Shown piece by piece: positions 56,239 to 64,000 of a stretch of DNA of 64,000 bases. The stretch lies in assembly GCA_947503525.1 (NCBI GenBank), contig CANNEA010000002.1, positions 558,001 to 622,000 on the forward strand. The letters run 5' to 3'. The position numbers and the translations under genes were made by a program. The DNA is from an uncultured Carboxylicivirga sp. (lineage in GTDB: Bacteria > Bacteroidota > Bacteroidia > Bacteroidales > Marinilabiliaceae). The notes under the pieces are model-generated. The model was not told where the DNA came from, did not search any database, and saw nothing but the letters and a program-made list of their open reading frames with translations. How positions within the stretch are numbered: position 1 is the first letter of the stretch; every line of letters begins with the position of its first letter.

Positions 56239-58443
56239 ATGAAATTTACTAGGCGTCAGATTGTTATTGGGTCAATTTTCTTTGTATTATTTCTCTTGCT
56301 CTTTTTCTTATCCACTTTTGTTAAAAGCTATTTGAATAAAAATAGCGAGGAGCTTCTGGGCAGAAAGATTGAACTGGGCAGCTTAAACTTAAACTATTTT
56401 AGAGTTTCAGTAAGGGCAGGCGATTTAGTTGTTTATGAAGAAAACCAAAGGGATACTTTTGCCGGGTTTAAGGAGTTGTACATTAACTTTGATCCGTGGA
56501 AATTGACTCGAAATGAATACTCTTTTTCGGCAATTACTCTTGACAGCCTTTATGCTTATGTAATCCAGGATAGTTCAAGTTTTAATTTCGATGATCTGAT
56601 TCCTGCCAAAGACTCTTCAGCCATTGAAATTGAAGACACATTGAATAGTGAGCCTTTTCAATTTTCAATCTATGATATTAAACTTAGCAGAGGAAAGATT
56701 GATTTTTATGACCAAAAAATTGATAATCGTTTGTTAATGGATAATTTAAATTTGAACCTTCCTAAGATTGCCTGGGATAGTGAACAGTCGGAGGTAGGTG
56801 CAGAGTTTGAATTTGGAGAAAAAGGTTCTGTCTTTCTTGGGGCCGAAGTTAATCATCAAATAAAGCGATATGATATTGCAATCCGGATGAATAATATGGA
56901 ATTGGAGCCAGTATCTAATTACGTTAAGCAATATTTAAATGCAGATGGGATATCCGGTTGGTTTGATGCTAACATTCGCGTTAATGGGCATATGGAAAAT
57001 GCCACTGATATTATTATTTCAGGCTCCACTAAAGTAGATACTTTTAAATTGTGGGAGCCAGAAGGTGAAGATGTTTTAACATGGAATCAAATGTCTATTG
57101 CATTTGATTCTCTGGATCTTGGGCGATCAAGTTTTAACTTCTCAAAAATTCAGCTTGTTGAACCTAAACTTGTGGCAACCCTTAATAAAGACATGAGTAA
57201 TATTGAACATTTGTTGTTACCGCTGATGATTACGGATTCTCTGGCTGTTGACTCAATGCCAGAAACAAAAGCTGATTCTGTATTATTGACTTTTTCTGTG
57301 GATTCACTACTAATTGATAAAGCTGAAGTTTTATTTACTGATAATACTCTTAATCGACCTTTTAAATATGACATTAAAGAAATTGATGTAAGTCTTGCGA
57401 ATATATATGAAAGTGCTGAAGATGTTCCTGTTACTTTTAGTTTGAATCTAAATGATCAGGGACTAATGAGTGGGACTTCAGAATTCAGCATTGTTGATCC
57501 GCTTAATGTGCAACTTAAGGCTAAGGTTGAAAAGCTAAGATTAATGAGTTTTTCGCCATACACTGAGTATTATATTACACGTCCAATCACACATGGAGAT
57601 TTCAATTATGATCTTTCTATTGAGATGAGTAGTCAACAAATGTTGAATGAGAATAAGATCAAAATTAATGAGTTAGAATTTGGTGATAAAACTAAGGATA
57701 CTACAGGAATAAATGCACCTATTCGTCTAGGATTGTACTTATTGAAAGATCCAAATGATATTATAGCTATTGATTTACCTGTAGAAGGAAATCCTTCGGA
57801 ACCTGATTTTAGTGTTAGTCGGATTATCTGGAAATCATTTATGAATTTGTTGGTTAAGACGGCAGCTTCTCCGTTTAATGCATTGGCTAATTTGGTTTCT
57901 ACCCGACCAGAGGAACTGGAGAATATACCAATGCTCTATGCACAGGATACCTTGGCTGTTGATCAAAAAAACACCTTAGATAAGATTGCGCAATTGTTGA
58001 GTAAAAAACCAGATCTTCTTTTTTCATTTACTCAGGAAACTCATCCAGAAATTGAAAAGGATGCCTTAGCCCTTTATCTGGCCAAAACTCAAATGCTAAC
58101 CGATAAATTTAACCCTAAAACGGAAGATGAGATAGCGAGATATAAAGAGAGACTAAATGTACTTTCTGATACTGATGAGGCATTTCTTCGCTTTGTTTCG
58201 AATAATGTTAATGGATCGGATACTTTGTCAATAAGTAAATCTTGTCGACAATTAATAGGTCAAAATGAATTGGATGAGGCGTTTAATAAATTGATTGAGG
58301 ATCGTTCCCTATTAATACAGGATTACCTATTGAATGAGTGTATGGTTGATTCAAGCTCTGTTGAAGTAATGGTATCTGATTTACGTAATATTCCTGAAGA
58401 ACTAAAATCGCCTAATTTTAATGTCGAAGTGTCACTGAAGTAG
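56239..58443 (+). CDS. DUF748 / AsmA-like envelope protein
   Basis: The 734-residue protein has an N-terminal transmembrane helix (about residues 8-29). AsmA-like segments follow (LLGRKIELGSLNLNYFRVSVRAGDLVVYE; SFSAITLDSLYAYVIQD), then repeated beta-rich domains and a DUF748 core (FDYL-type SIEMSSQQ, DPNDIIAIDLPVEGNPSEPDFSV). The C-terminal fifth is helical. Relatives with this fold form periplasm-spanning bridges for phospholipid transport, so a role in envelope lipid traffic is plausible but inferred. It lies 89 bp upstream of hemH and may be in the same or a separate transcript. Confidence 0.8.
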   Translation: MKFTRRQIVIGSIFFVLFLLLFFLSTFVKSYLNKNSEELLGRKIELGSLNLNYFRVSVRAGDLVVYEENQRDTFAGFKELYINFDPWKLTRNEYSFSAITLDSLYAYVIQDSSSFNFDDLIPAKDSSAIEIEDTLNSEPFQFSIYDIKLSRGKIDFYDQKIDNRLLMDNLNLNLPKIAWDSEQSEVGAEFEFGEKGSVFLGAEVNHQIKRYDIAIRMNNMELEPVSNYVKQYLNADGISGWFDANIRVNGHMENATDIIISGSTKVDTFKLWEPEGEDVLTWNQMSIAFDSLDLGRSSFNFSKIQLVEPKLVATLNKDMSNIEHLLLPLMITDSLAVDSMPETKADSVLLTFSVDSLLIDKAEVLFTDNTLNRPFKYDIKEIDVSLANIYESAEDVPVTFSLNLNDQGLMSGTSEFSIVDPLNVQLKAKVEKLRLMSFSPYTEYYITRPITHGDFNYDLSIEMSSQQMLNENKIKINELEFGDKTKDTTGINAPIRLGLYLLKDPNDIIAIDLPVEGNPSEPDFSVSRIIWKSFMNLLVKTAASPFNALANLVSTRPEELENIPMLYAQDTLAVDQKNTLDKIAQLLSKKPDLLFSFTQETHPEIEKDALALYLAKTQMLTDKFNPKTEDEIARYKERLNVLSDTDEAFLRFVSNNVNGSDTLSISKSCRQLIGQNELDEAFNKLIEDRSLLIQDYLLNECMVDSSSVEVMVSDLRNIPEELKSPNFNVEVSLK

Positions 58444-58531
58444 TAAATAGTTTTGGCTGACATTAAAGATTTTTGTCAACCATTCTGACTATATTGCTGT
58501 TCTAAGCAGAACGAGATCACAGCTAAGTTAT

Positions 58532-59449
58532 ATGAAAGGAGTATTATTGGTAAATATGGGAGGGCCACAATCATTAGAGGAGATGGAAGTGTTTCTAACC
58601 AATATGTTTAGTGATAAATATATTTTGCCTTTACCATTTGGTATTCGACATGTGGTTGCTAAAGTTATAGCCAAAAAGCGCTTTTCATCTTCTTGGCAAA
58701 AATATCAGTTAATCGGAGGTACTCCAATAATAAAACATACAGAGGCTGCAAGAAAGGCACTTCATAAGGCCATTGAGATACCCGTTTATACAGCCTATTC
58801 CTATACTCCACCTTTTATTTGTGATGTCATGAAAAAAATGAAGGATGATGGGGTTAAGGATATTCAGGTTTTAACCATGTATCCACAATCGAGTGATACA
58901 ACTACCACATCGGTATTTAACGATGTTTCCATTTCTGCCAAAAAATTAGGCGAGCTTACCATACGTACCGTAGTGGATTATAGTGTGCATCCGCAATTTT
59001 TACAATATTGGAAAACTTTAATCGAAGACCATATTGAGGAAGCTGAACTTGATAATCCGCTATTGCTTTTTACGGCTCATGCTATTCCGATGTATGGTGT
59101 ACGAAGAGGAGATAAATACCCTGATACAGTAAGGTATATGGCCAAGCGATTGGGTGATATTTTGGACAATAGGTATGATGTGGCATTTCAATCCAGAGTC
59201 GGGCCAATCAAATGGGTTGGGCCGGATACCGACGATCATTTGGAGAATCTAATACAAAAGGGTGAACGAAATGTGGTTTTGATTCCGGTGAGTTTTACAA
59301 CTGAATGTTTGGAAACCTTCTATGATTTAAATATCAAACTGGTGTCCGGCTATCAAAATGATTCAAGGCTTGATCATATTTCGAGAGTTGAAATACCTTC
59401 AGCCCATCCGCTTTTTATAGAAACACTTAAAAGTGTAATAAATGAATAA
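58532..59449 (+). CDS. hemH: Ferrochelatase HemH
   Basis: The 305-residue protein has GVLLVNMGGPQSLEEMEVFL at the start, SDKYILPLP, GGTPI, TMYPQSS and LLLFTAHAIPMYGV, with the metal-site His183. PVSFTTECLETFYDLN carries the second catalytic acid. It inserts Fe2+ into protoporphyrin IX, the last step to protoheme. hemG overlaps its end by 8 bp. The remaining hem genes are at 9-17 kb in the opposite orientation. Confidence 0.95.
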   Translation: MKGVLLVNMGGPQSLEEMEVFLTNMFSDKYILPLPFGIRHVVAKVIAKKRFSSSWQKYQLIGGTPIIKHTEAARKALHKAIEIPVYTAYSYTPPFICDVMKKMKDDGVKDIQVLTMYPQSSDTTTTSVFNDVSISAKKLGELTIRTVVDYSVHPQFLQYWKTLIEDHIEEAELDNPLLLFTAHAIPMYGVRRGDKYPDTVRYMAKRLGDILDNRYDVAFQSRVGPIKWVGPDTDDHLENLIQKGERNVVLIPVSFTTECLETFYDLNIKLVSGYQNDSRLDHISRVEIPSAHPLFIETLKSVINE

Positions 59450-60815
59450 GACACATTATCCTGTTATTATATTAGGAGCCGGAGTGACGGGTTTGACCCT
59501 GGCTCATCATTTAAAAAAGAGAGGAAAAGAATTCCTGGTTCTTGAGAAAATGGACCGGCATGGTGGTGTTGTTCATACCAAGCAACAGAATGACTTCGTA
59601 TATGAGTCCGGACCTAATTCGGGTATCGTCTCACATCCCGAGGTTGTCTCACTTTTTGATGAATTGGGTGATGCGATAAAGGTGGAGAAAGGTAATGATC
59701 TGGTTAAAGTACGTTATGTTCTTAAAGATGGTGAATGGAATGCCTTGCCCGGAAGTTTAAAATCAGCCATAAATACACCTCTTTTTACATTAAAGGATAA
59801 GCTAAGAGTACTAGGGGAACCATTTCGGAAAAAAGGGAACGATCCTGATGAATCATTAGCTGATTTGGTGAAGCGCCGATTAGGTGCCAGCTTCTTGGAT
59901 TATGCTATCGATCCCTTTATATTGGGTATATATGCAGGGGATCCGGCCATGTTAATTCCTCGTCACGCCTTACCCAAGCTGTATAACTTAGAGCAGAACT
60001 ATGGAAGTTTTATAAAAGGTGCGATCAAAAAACGAAAGGAACCTAAGTCAGCATTAGAAGAGCGAACGGATAGAGCCGTATTTTCGTTTGAAGGAGGTTT
60101 GAGCCGTTTAACGGATGCGCTTTTAGAAAGTGCCGGAAGGAATAACTTTATTTTTAATGCCAATGACATTTCAGTAAAGCCATCGGATGATGGAAAATAT
60201 CTTATTGATTTTAGTTTAAATGGAGAAACTCAATCCATCACTGCCGATAAGGTGGTCAGTACTTTTGGTTCTGTAGGCTTAAAAAGGACATTTCCATTCA
60301 TAGACAAAAATGATATGTCTGATTTAAGCAATCTTAAATATGCCAGAGTGGTTGAGATTGCATTGGGTTTTGATCAATGGGATGGTCGCCCTCTAGATGC
60401 ATTTGGTGGATTAATACCTCATAAAGAAAAGAGGGATGTGTTAGGCGTTTTGTTTATGTCATCTCTATTTAAAGATCGTGCGCCAAAGGATGGAGCTCTA
60501 CTTTCAATATTTATGGGAGGAATACGGAACGAAAGTCTGTGCGATTTGAATGACGAAGACCTAATGCAAATATTAGAGAAAGAGATAAAAGACCTAATGA
60601 AGATAAAGGAGTTTAATCCTTCAATGGTTGACATAATGCGTTACTCAAGTGCTATTCCTCAATATGCCATAAATTCAAATGAGCGTTATGCAGCAATCGA
60701 ACGTGTACACAATCAATATAAGGGCTTGCACATTGCAGGTAATATATGCGATGGCATAGGAATGGCCGATAGAATTAAGCAAGCGACTTTAATTGCTCAA
60801 TCAATTTGTGAATAA
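59442..60815 (+). CDS. hemG: Protoporphyrinogen oxidase, HemY/HemG (FAD) type
   Basis: The 457-residue flavoprotein begins with the FAD dinucleotide motif VIILGAGVTGLTLAHHLKKRG (GAGVTG, 12-17) and continues LEKMDRHGGVVHTKQ. ESGPNSG, the mid-protein PFILGIYAGDPAML and the C-terminal LHIAGNICDGIGMADRIKQA complete the FAD fold. It oxidises protoporphyrinogen IX to protoporphyrin IX, normally with O2, whereas HemN upstream is O2-independent. The FAD family differs from the 4-helix HemJ and flavodoxin-like HemG. Overlaps with both neighbours (8 bp and 1 bp) indicate translational coupling. Confidence 0.93.
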   Translation: MNKTHYPVIILGAGVTGLTLAHHLKKRGKEFLVLEKMDRHGGVVHTKQQNDFVYESGPNSGIVSHPEVVSLFDELGDAIKVEKGNDLVKVRYVLKDGEWNALPGSLKSAINTPLFTLKDKLRVLGEPFRKKGNDPDESLADLVKRRLGASFLDYAIDPFILGIYAGDPAMLIPRHALPKLYNLEQNYGSFIKGAIKKRKEPKSALEERTDRAVFSFEGGLSRLTDALLESAGRNNFIFNANDISVKPSDDGKYLIDFSLNGETQSITADKVVSTFGSVGLKRTFPFIDKNDMSDLSNLKYARVVEIALGFDQWDGRPLDAFGGLIPHKEKRDVLGVLFMSSLFKDRAPKDGALLSIFMGGIRNESLCDLNDEDLMQILEKEIKDLMKIKEFNPSMVDIMRYSSAIPQYAINSNERYAAIERVHNQYKGLHIAGNICDGIGMADRIKQATLIAQSICE

Positions 60816-61258
60816 TGAGAAATGTAATCCTTATTTTACACATAGCAGCCAGTATTTTAGCCTGTGTAGTTACATTATTAATAATAATAAGAGCATCCAT
60901 TGGGCTAATTAAAAATCGGGGAACTTCGAAGTGGGATGTAAAATTACCCCTTTGGGCTACGTTGCTGCTATATAGTCAATTAGCTTTAGGAACTGCTTTG
61001 TTTATTTTTTATATCGTGGATTATGCCAACGGAGAAATTGATTTACTGAAGAAAACAGAGATGCGCAGTCGGTTTTGGGCTGTTGAACATTTTATTTTAA
61101 TGGTATTCACTTTAGTGGTCAGCCATATTGGTTGGATATTTGCCCGTAATGGAAAAACTCCCAGACTTATTTTTAAGAAGAACTTATTATATTTTGGAAT
61201 TGCCTGTGCCATGATAATGGTATCCATGGTTATGAATGTTGCCAAACATGCTGTATAG
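60815..61258 (+). CDS. Small four-helix membrane protein, cytochrome-b-like
   Basis: The 147-residue protein has four transmembrane helices (about 5-27, 46-68, 88-110, 122-143). Histidines lie in or at the helices: His9, His92 (AVEHFILM), His104 (VVSHIGWIF) and His145. The order LHxxxx...R, Q.ALG.ALF and RFWAVEH resembles small Bacteroidota membrane proteins annotated as cytochrome b-like. The heme-ligand assignment is inferred. Its ATG shares a base with the hemG stop (TAATG), so it is coupled to heme synthesis. It could accept electrons from protoporphyrinogen oxidation or bind newly made heme. Confidence 0.65.
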   Translation: MRNVILILHIAASILACVVTLLIIIRASIGLIKNRGTSKWDVKLPLWATLLLYSQLALGTALFIFYIVDYANGEIDLLKKTEMRSRFWAVEHFILMVFTLVVSHIGWIFARNGKTPRLIFKKNLLYFGIACAMIMVSMVMNVAKHAV

Positions 61259-61274
61259 AAGAGAAATTCTTTTA

Positions 61275-61282
61275 TATATTTG
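61275..61282 (+). promoter_or_regulatory. Candidate -7 box of the response-regulator operon
   Basis: TATATTTG matches TAnnTTTG and lies about 25 bp before the ATG at 61307. No clear -33 element was found. Confidence 0.35.
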
Positions 61283-61306
61283 ATTACCTATTATAGTGAT
61301 TGTTGT

Positions 61307-61984
61307 ATGAAAATACTTATCGTTGAAGATGAACCGCAATTAGCTCAAAGCATTCAAGCATTTTTAGAATCAGAAGGGCACATTTGTGAATTGGCTGAAA
61401 ATCTTTCTTTGGCTCTTCATTTGGTGGATAACGTCTTTGATATAATTGTTCTTGACTTGAACCTACCTGATGGTAACGGACTAGAAGTCGTTAAAAAAGT
61501 CAAAGGGAAAGGGATGAATACTGGAGTCATCATTGTTTCAGCAAGGGATAGTTTAGATAATAAAATTGAAGGACTTGAACTGGGTGCGGATGACTACCTG
61601 ACTAAACCATTTCAAATGGCTGAACTGAATGCACGTTTGAAATCTTTGGTGCGACGGGTACATTTTAAAGGCGAAGAAAAAATTGAATTTAACGAATTAG
61701 TCATCATTCCTAATGAATTAATTGTTACGGTAAATGGTAAGCCTGTAGATCTGACAAAGAAAGAATTTGATTTGTTGGTTTATTTTATCGCCAATAAAAA
61801 TAGAGTTCTCACCAAAACGGGTATTGGTGAACATATGTCTAAAGATTTTATGGATTATGGCTTTACTGATGATTTCATATACACGCACATCAAGAACCTA
61901 AGAAAGAAATTATTGAAGGCCGGTTGTGGTGATTATGTTCGTAATGTGTATGGTGTTGGATATAAATTTACCGATGCTGAGTAA
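61307..61984 (+). CDS. OmpR-family response regulator
   Basis: Start at ATG 61307 (MKILIVEDEPQLAQ), which gives 225 residues; an upstream TTG is not credible. The receiver domain (1-118) has the acidic pair Glu7-Asp8, the phosphorylatable Asp50 (VLDLNLPDG), and the Lys in DYLTKPF. The winged-helix DNA-binding domain ends DYVRNVYGVGYKF, the OmpR/PhoB signature. It heads a unit with a small membrane protein (27 bp) and a histidine kinase. The stimulus is not apparent. Confidence 0.93.
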   Translation: MKILIVEDEPQLAQSIQAFLESEGHICELAENLSLALHLVDNVFDIIVLDLNLPDGNGLEVVKKVKGKGMNTGVIIVSARDSLDNKIEGLELGADDYLTKPFQMAELNARLKSLVRRVHFKGEEKIEFNELVIIPNELIVTVNGKPVDLTKKEFDLLVYFIANKNRVLTKTGIGEHMSKDFMDYGFTDDFIYTHIKNLRKKLLKAGCGDYVRNVYGVGYKFTDAE

Positions 61985-62011
61985 TTTTAACTAATGAAAC
62001 TATAATCAACT

Positions 62012-62368
62012 ATGCAAACCCCTAAAGCCAATAAGAAAACATTAATCAGATGGAAAATATACATCGACCGAGCAAGAATGTATATAGGCTATCTTCAGTT
62101 TTTTATGATTGGTTTTGTGTTTCTGGAATCGTTCCGTGATGAAGCCATTGGTCAATTAATATTCAGCAATCTATTTCTTTCAATTCCAGTTTTATTTGTT
62201 CTGTTTTTTGTGTTGTCTCTCATTGTGGGACGTATAGATACAGTTTTGGGTTTGCGTGAAGAAGAATTAAGAAATTCAACTCAATCAAATCCTGTTATGC
62301 GGGAAATTCTCGATGAGCTAAAAGGGATTAAAGAGGAACTTGAAGAGTTAAAGAAAAACAAATCCTAA
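62012..62368 (+). CDS. Small two-helix membrane protein with coiled-coil tail
   Basis: The 118-residue protein has two transmembrane helices (about 26-45 and 50-71) and a hydrophilic helical tail with heptad character (EILDELKGIKEELEELKKN, about 97-115). The N-terminal tail is basic (KANKKTLIRWK). I do not recognise the family. It lies between a response regulator and its probable histidine kinase, 27 bp and 4 bp away. It may be an accessory membrane component of the signalling pair; that is inference. Confidence 0.75.
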   Translation: MQTPKANKKTLIRWKIYIDRARMYIGYLQFFMIGFVFLESFRDEAIGQLIFSNLFLSIPVLFVLFFVLSLIVGRIDTVLGLREEELRNSTQSNPVMREILDELKGIKEELEELKKNKS

Positions 62369-62372
62369 TCAC

Positions 62373-63626
62373 GTGAAATTAATAACTAAATCAGGACTCA
62401 ATTTTATATCTGCAAGTATCTTTTTCTTCTTGTTTGGAAGCCTTGGAGGCTATTATTTTATTCGCTATGCCGTTAATAAGTTTCTAAACAACGAACTTCT
62501 TGAAGCCAAAGCATACATTGATCGAGCTGAAGGGACTGGTAATTATAAATTGACTTTTGCTGATGTGCTTGCTGATTCCATACAGGGACCTGCATCTTAC
62601 AGAGAGCCTTTTATTAATGATACCGTGATAATGAATTCGTCAACCGGGAACTACGAATTTTATAGGAAACTCACTTTCGACAAAACGTATGAAAACCATG
62701 TGGTTAGATACCAAATAGTTCGATCATCGGCGCCCTCCGATGTTATGGTGATGAAATTCACACTCATGTTAACCGTCTTTCCGGTACTATTCTTTTTGAT
62801 TCTTTATTTTGTCAATCGGGGTTCTACCAGATATTCTTTAACGGTATTCTATGATACCATAAAAAAATTAAAGGCTTTTGATGTTAATAAGGACAATAAG
62901 CTTGAATTAATGACTTCTGATATCGATGAATTTGAACAGCTCAACGAGGTGTTTAATGCAATGGATAAAAAGATAAAGGAAGACTTTGAGCGCCTTAAAG
63001 AATATACTGAGAATACGTCACATGAACTTCAAACACCCTTGGCAATAATTACTTCGCGCTTGGATGAATTACTGCAATCGAGTAATCTGACAGAAGAGCA
63101 AATAAAAACAGTGGCTGGGCTAATGGAAACGGTTAATCGTTTATCCAAAATCAATCAGGCTTTAATTTATCTGGCTAAGTTGGATAATCGCATGTTTAAA
63201 GATGAAGAGAAAGTAGATATCAATAATCTGATTCGCGAACAAGTAGAATTGCTTGAACCTTTGATTGAAAACAAAGGGATAAGTCTAGAATTAACATCAA
63301 CAGATAAGTGCGAAACTATTATGAATAAGTCATTGTCGCATACATTAATTCAAAACCTATTAAAAAATGCAATCCGGCATAATGTAGAGAATGGATATAT
63401 TAAGATAGAGTGCGCTGCCAATCACCTTATAATTGAAAACAGCGGTAGTCCTTTGGCAACATCTACCGATGAATTATTTAAACGTTTTAATAAGGCAGGC
63501 AATCATCCTAATTCTTTGGGTATAGGTTTGTCTGTTGTGAAGCGTATTTGTGAGATTTCCTCTATTGATATTCAATATCAATGTACCGAATCTAAGCATC
63601 AATTTGAGCTTAGGTTTAAAAACTAA
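62373..63626 (+). CDS. Sensor histidine kinase
   Basis: The start codon is GTG at 62373, 4 bp after the preceding stop. The 417-residue protein has TM helices at about 10-33 and 128-147 flanking a periplasmic domain of about 95 residues. A HAMP-like region and HisKA follow with His217 in NTSHELQTPL. The ATPase domain has N-box LIQNLLKNAIRHN and G-box SLGIGLSVVKRI. It should phosphorylate the response regulator encoded two genes upstream. The sensed signal cannot be inferred. Confidence 0.93.
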   Translation: MKLITKSGLNFISASIFFFLFGSLGGYYFIRYAVNKFLNNELLEAKAYIDRAEGTGNYKLTFADVLADSIQGPASYREPFINDTVIMNSSTGNYEFYRKLTFDKTYENHVVRYQIVRSSAPSDVMVMKFTLMLTVFPVLFFLILYFVNRGSTRYSLTVFYDTIKKLKAFDVNKDNKLELMTSDIDEFEQLNEVFNAMDKKIKEDFERLKEYTENTSHELQTPLAIITSRLDELLQSSNLTEEQIKTVAGLMETVNRLSKINQALIYLAKLDNRMFKDEEKVDINNLIREQVELLEPLIENKGISLELTSTDKCETIMNKSLSHTLIQNLLKNAIRHNVENGYIKIECAANHLIIENSGSPLATSTDELFKRFNKAGNHPNSLGIGLSVVKRICEISSIDIQYQCTESKHQFELRFKN

Positions 63627-63634
63627 GGAAAAAA

Positions 63635-63656
63635 ATCCCTGCAAATAGGCAGGGAT
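63635..63656 (-). terminator. Terminator of ppa
   Basis: An 8-bp stem (ATCCCTGC / GCAGGGAT) with a 6-nt loop is followed on the minus strand by T6. It is 23 bp past the ppa stop and could also end the kinase transcript coming from the other side. Confidence 0.8.
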
Positions 63657-63678
63657 AAAGGTTATATCTTTTTCAAAA

Positions 63679-64000
63679 TTAATACGATGATAAGGCTTTT
63701 CTTAACTCCGTAAATCTATTTTCATAATCGTCAATAGAAAGTTTGATGACCTGTTTTGCTTCCTCGGCATTATAAGTATGCGTAATCTCAGAATCGTTAC
63801 TTAATCCAGGCATATCTTTATAAGTCAGGAAATAATGCTTTAATCGCTTAATAACCATTTCCGGTAAGTCAGTAATATCCTTGTATTCACCGTATACTAC
63901 ATCATTTTTCAAAACCGAGATGATCTTATCATCGGCCTGATTGCCATCCAACATTCTGAATCCCCCAATAGGAATGGCTTGCGCCAGTACATCACCATGT
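63679..64000 (-). CDS. ppa: Inorganic pyrophosphatase Ppa, C-terminal part (cut by window edge)
   Basis: Reading leftward from the window edge, the frame continues through HGDVLAQAIPIGGFRMLDGNQADDKII, VYGEYKDITDLPE and LKHYFLTYKDMPG to a stop at 63679. It gives 107 residues of a family I type that is about 215 residues long in Bacteroidota, so the N-terminal half is off the edge. The DGNQADDK acid motif lies near the metal site. It hydrolyses pyrophosphate to phosphate. The ATG at 63954 is internal, not a start. Confidence 0.85.
   Translation of the reverse strand, partial: HGDVLAQAIPIGGFRMLDGNQADDKIISVLKNDVVYGEYKDITDLPEMVIKRLKHYFLTYKDMPGLSNDSEITHTYNAEEAKQVIKLSIDDYENRFTELRKALSSY

Overview
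The window looks like a chromosomal segment of a low-GC Bacteroidota, most likely a marine or facultatively anaerobic member of the Marinilabiliales or a relative; the order-level placement is inference. The signs are outer-membrane proteins and lipoproteins typical of the phylum, start codons without Shine-Dalgarno sequences, and recurring TAnnTTTG boxes (the Bacteroidota -7 element) ahead of several operons. No tRNA, rRNA, insertion sequence, prophage or CRISPR array was seen. Both edges cut genes: a secreted protein on the left and an inorganic pyrophosphatase on the right.

Region by region. 1-7.2 kb: a partial secreted protein, then a TetR regulator with a tripartite operator-like repeat heading a tolC / lipoprotein adaptor / RND permease efflux operon. 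7.5-9.1 kb: larE-larB for nickel-pincer cofactor synthesis, without larC or larA alongside. 9.1-17.1 kb (minus): hemA-C-D-B-L-E-N, with a terminator-like hairpin after hemA and micro-repeats in several spacers. 17.3-27.1 kb (minus): a small membrane protein, shikimate kinase, both topoisomerase IV subunits, a membrane-anchored MutS-like ATPase overlapping obg, and hpt-adk. 27.2-31.5 kb (plus): purE, an outer-membrane barrel pair of which one member has a helix-hairpin-helix domain, and a TMEM175-type channel. 31.5-36.8 kb: a gap with a hairpin and a 20-codon mini-ORF, then metH-metF (minus) behind a structured leader.

37.0-51.4 kb is a surface-glycan region. It holds a STELLO-like glycosyltransferase and an unrecognised neighbour, a CMP-nonulosonate synthetase fused to a HAD phosphatase, a NeuB-type synthase without the SAF domain, a GT52-like transferase, six glycosyltransferases on the minus strand, one more on the plus strand and an LTA-synthase-type phosphotransferase. 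Together these could make a sialic-acid- or Kdn-like sugar and attach it to a surface glycan. The same plus-strand unit ends with a U32 protein (tRNA hydroxylation family) and a DUF2797 protein.

53.5-64 kb: a secreted endonuclease/phosphatase-fold lipoprotein, a His-rich lipoprotein, a DUF748/AsmA-like protein, then hemH-hemG and a small cytochrome-b-like membrane protein, a response regulator / small membrane protein / histidine kinase set, and the end of ppa. With the hem cluster at 9-17 kb, the window encodes every step from glutamyl-tRNA to protoheme.
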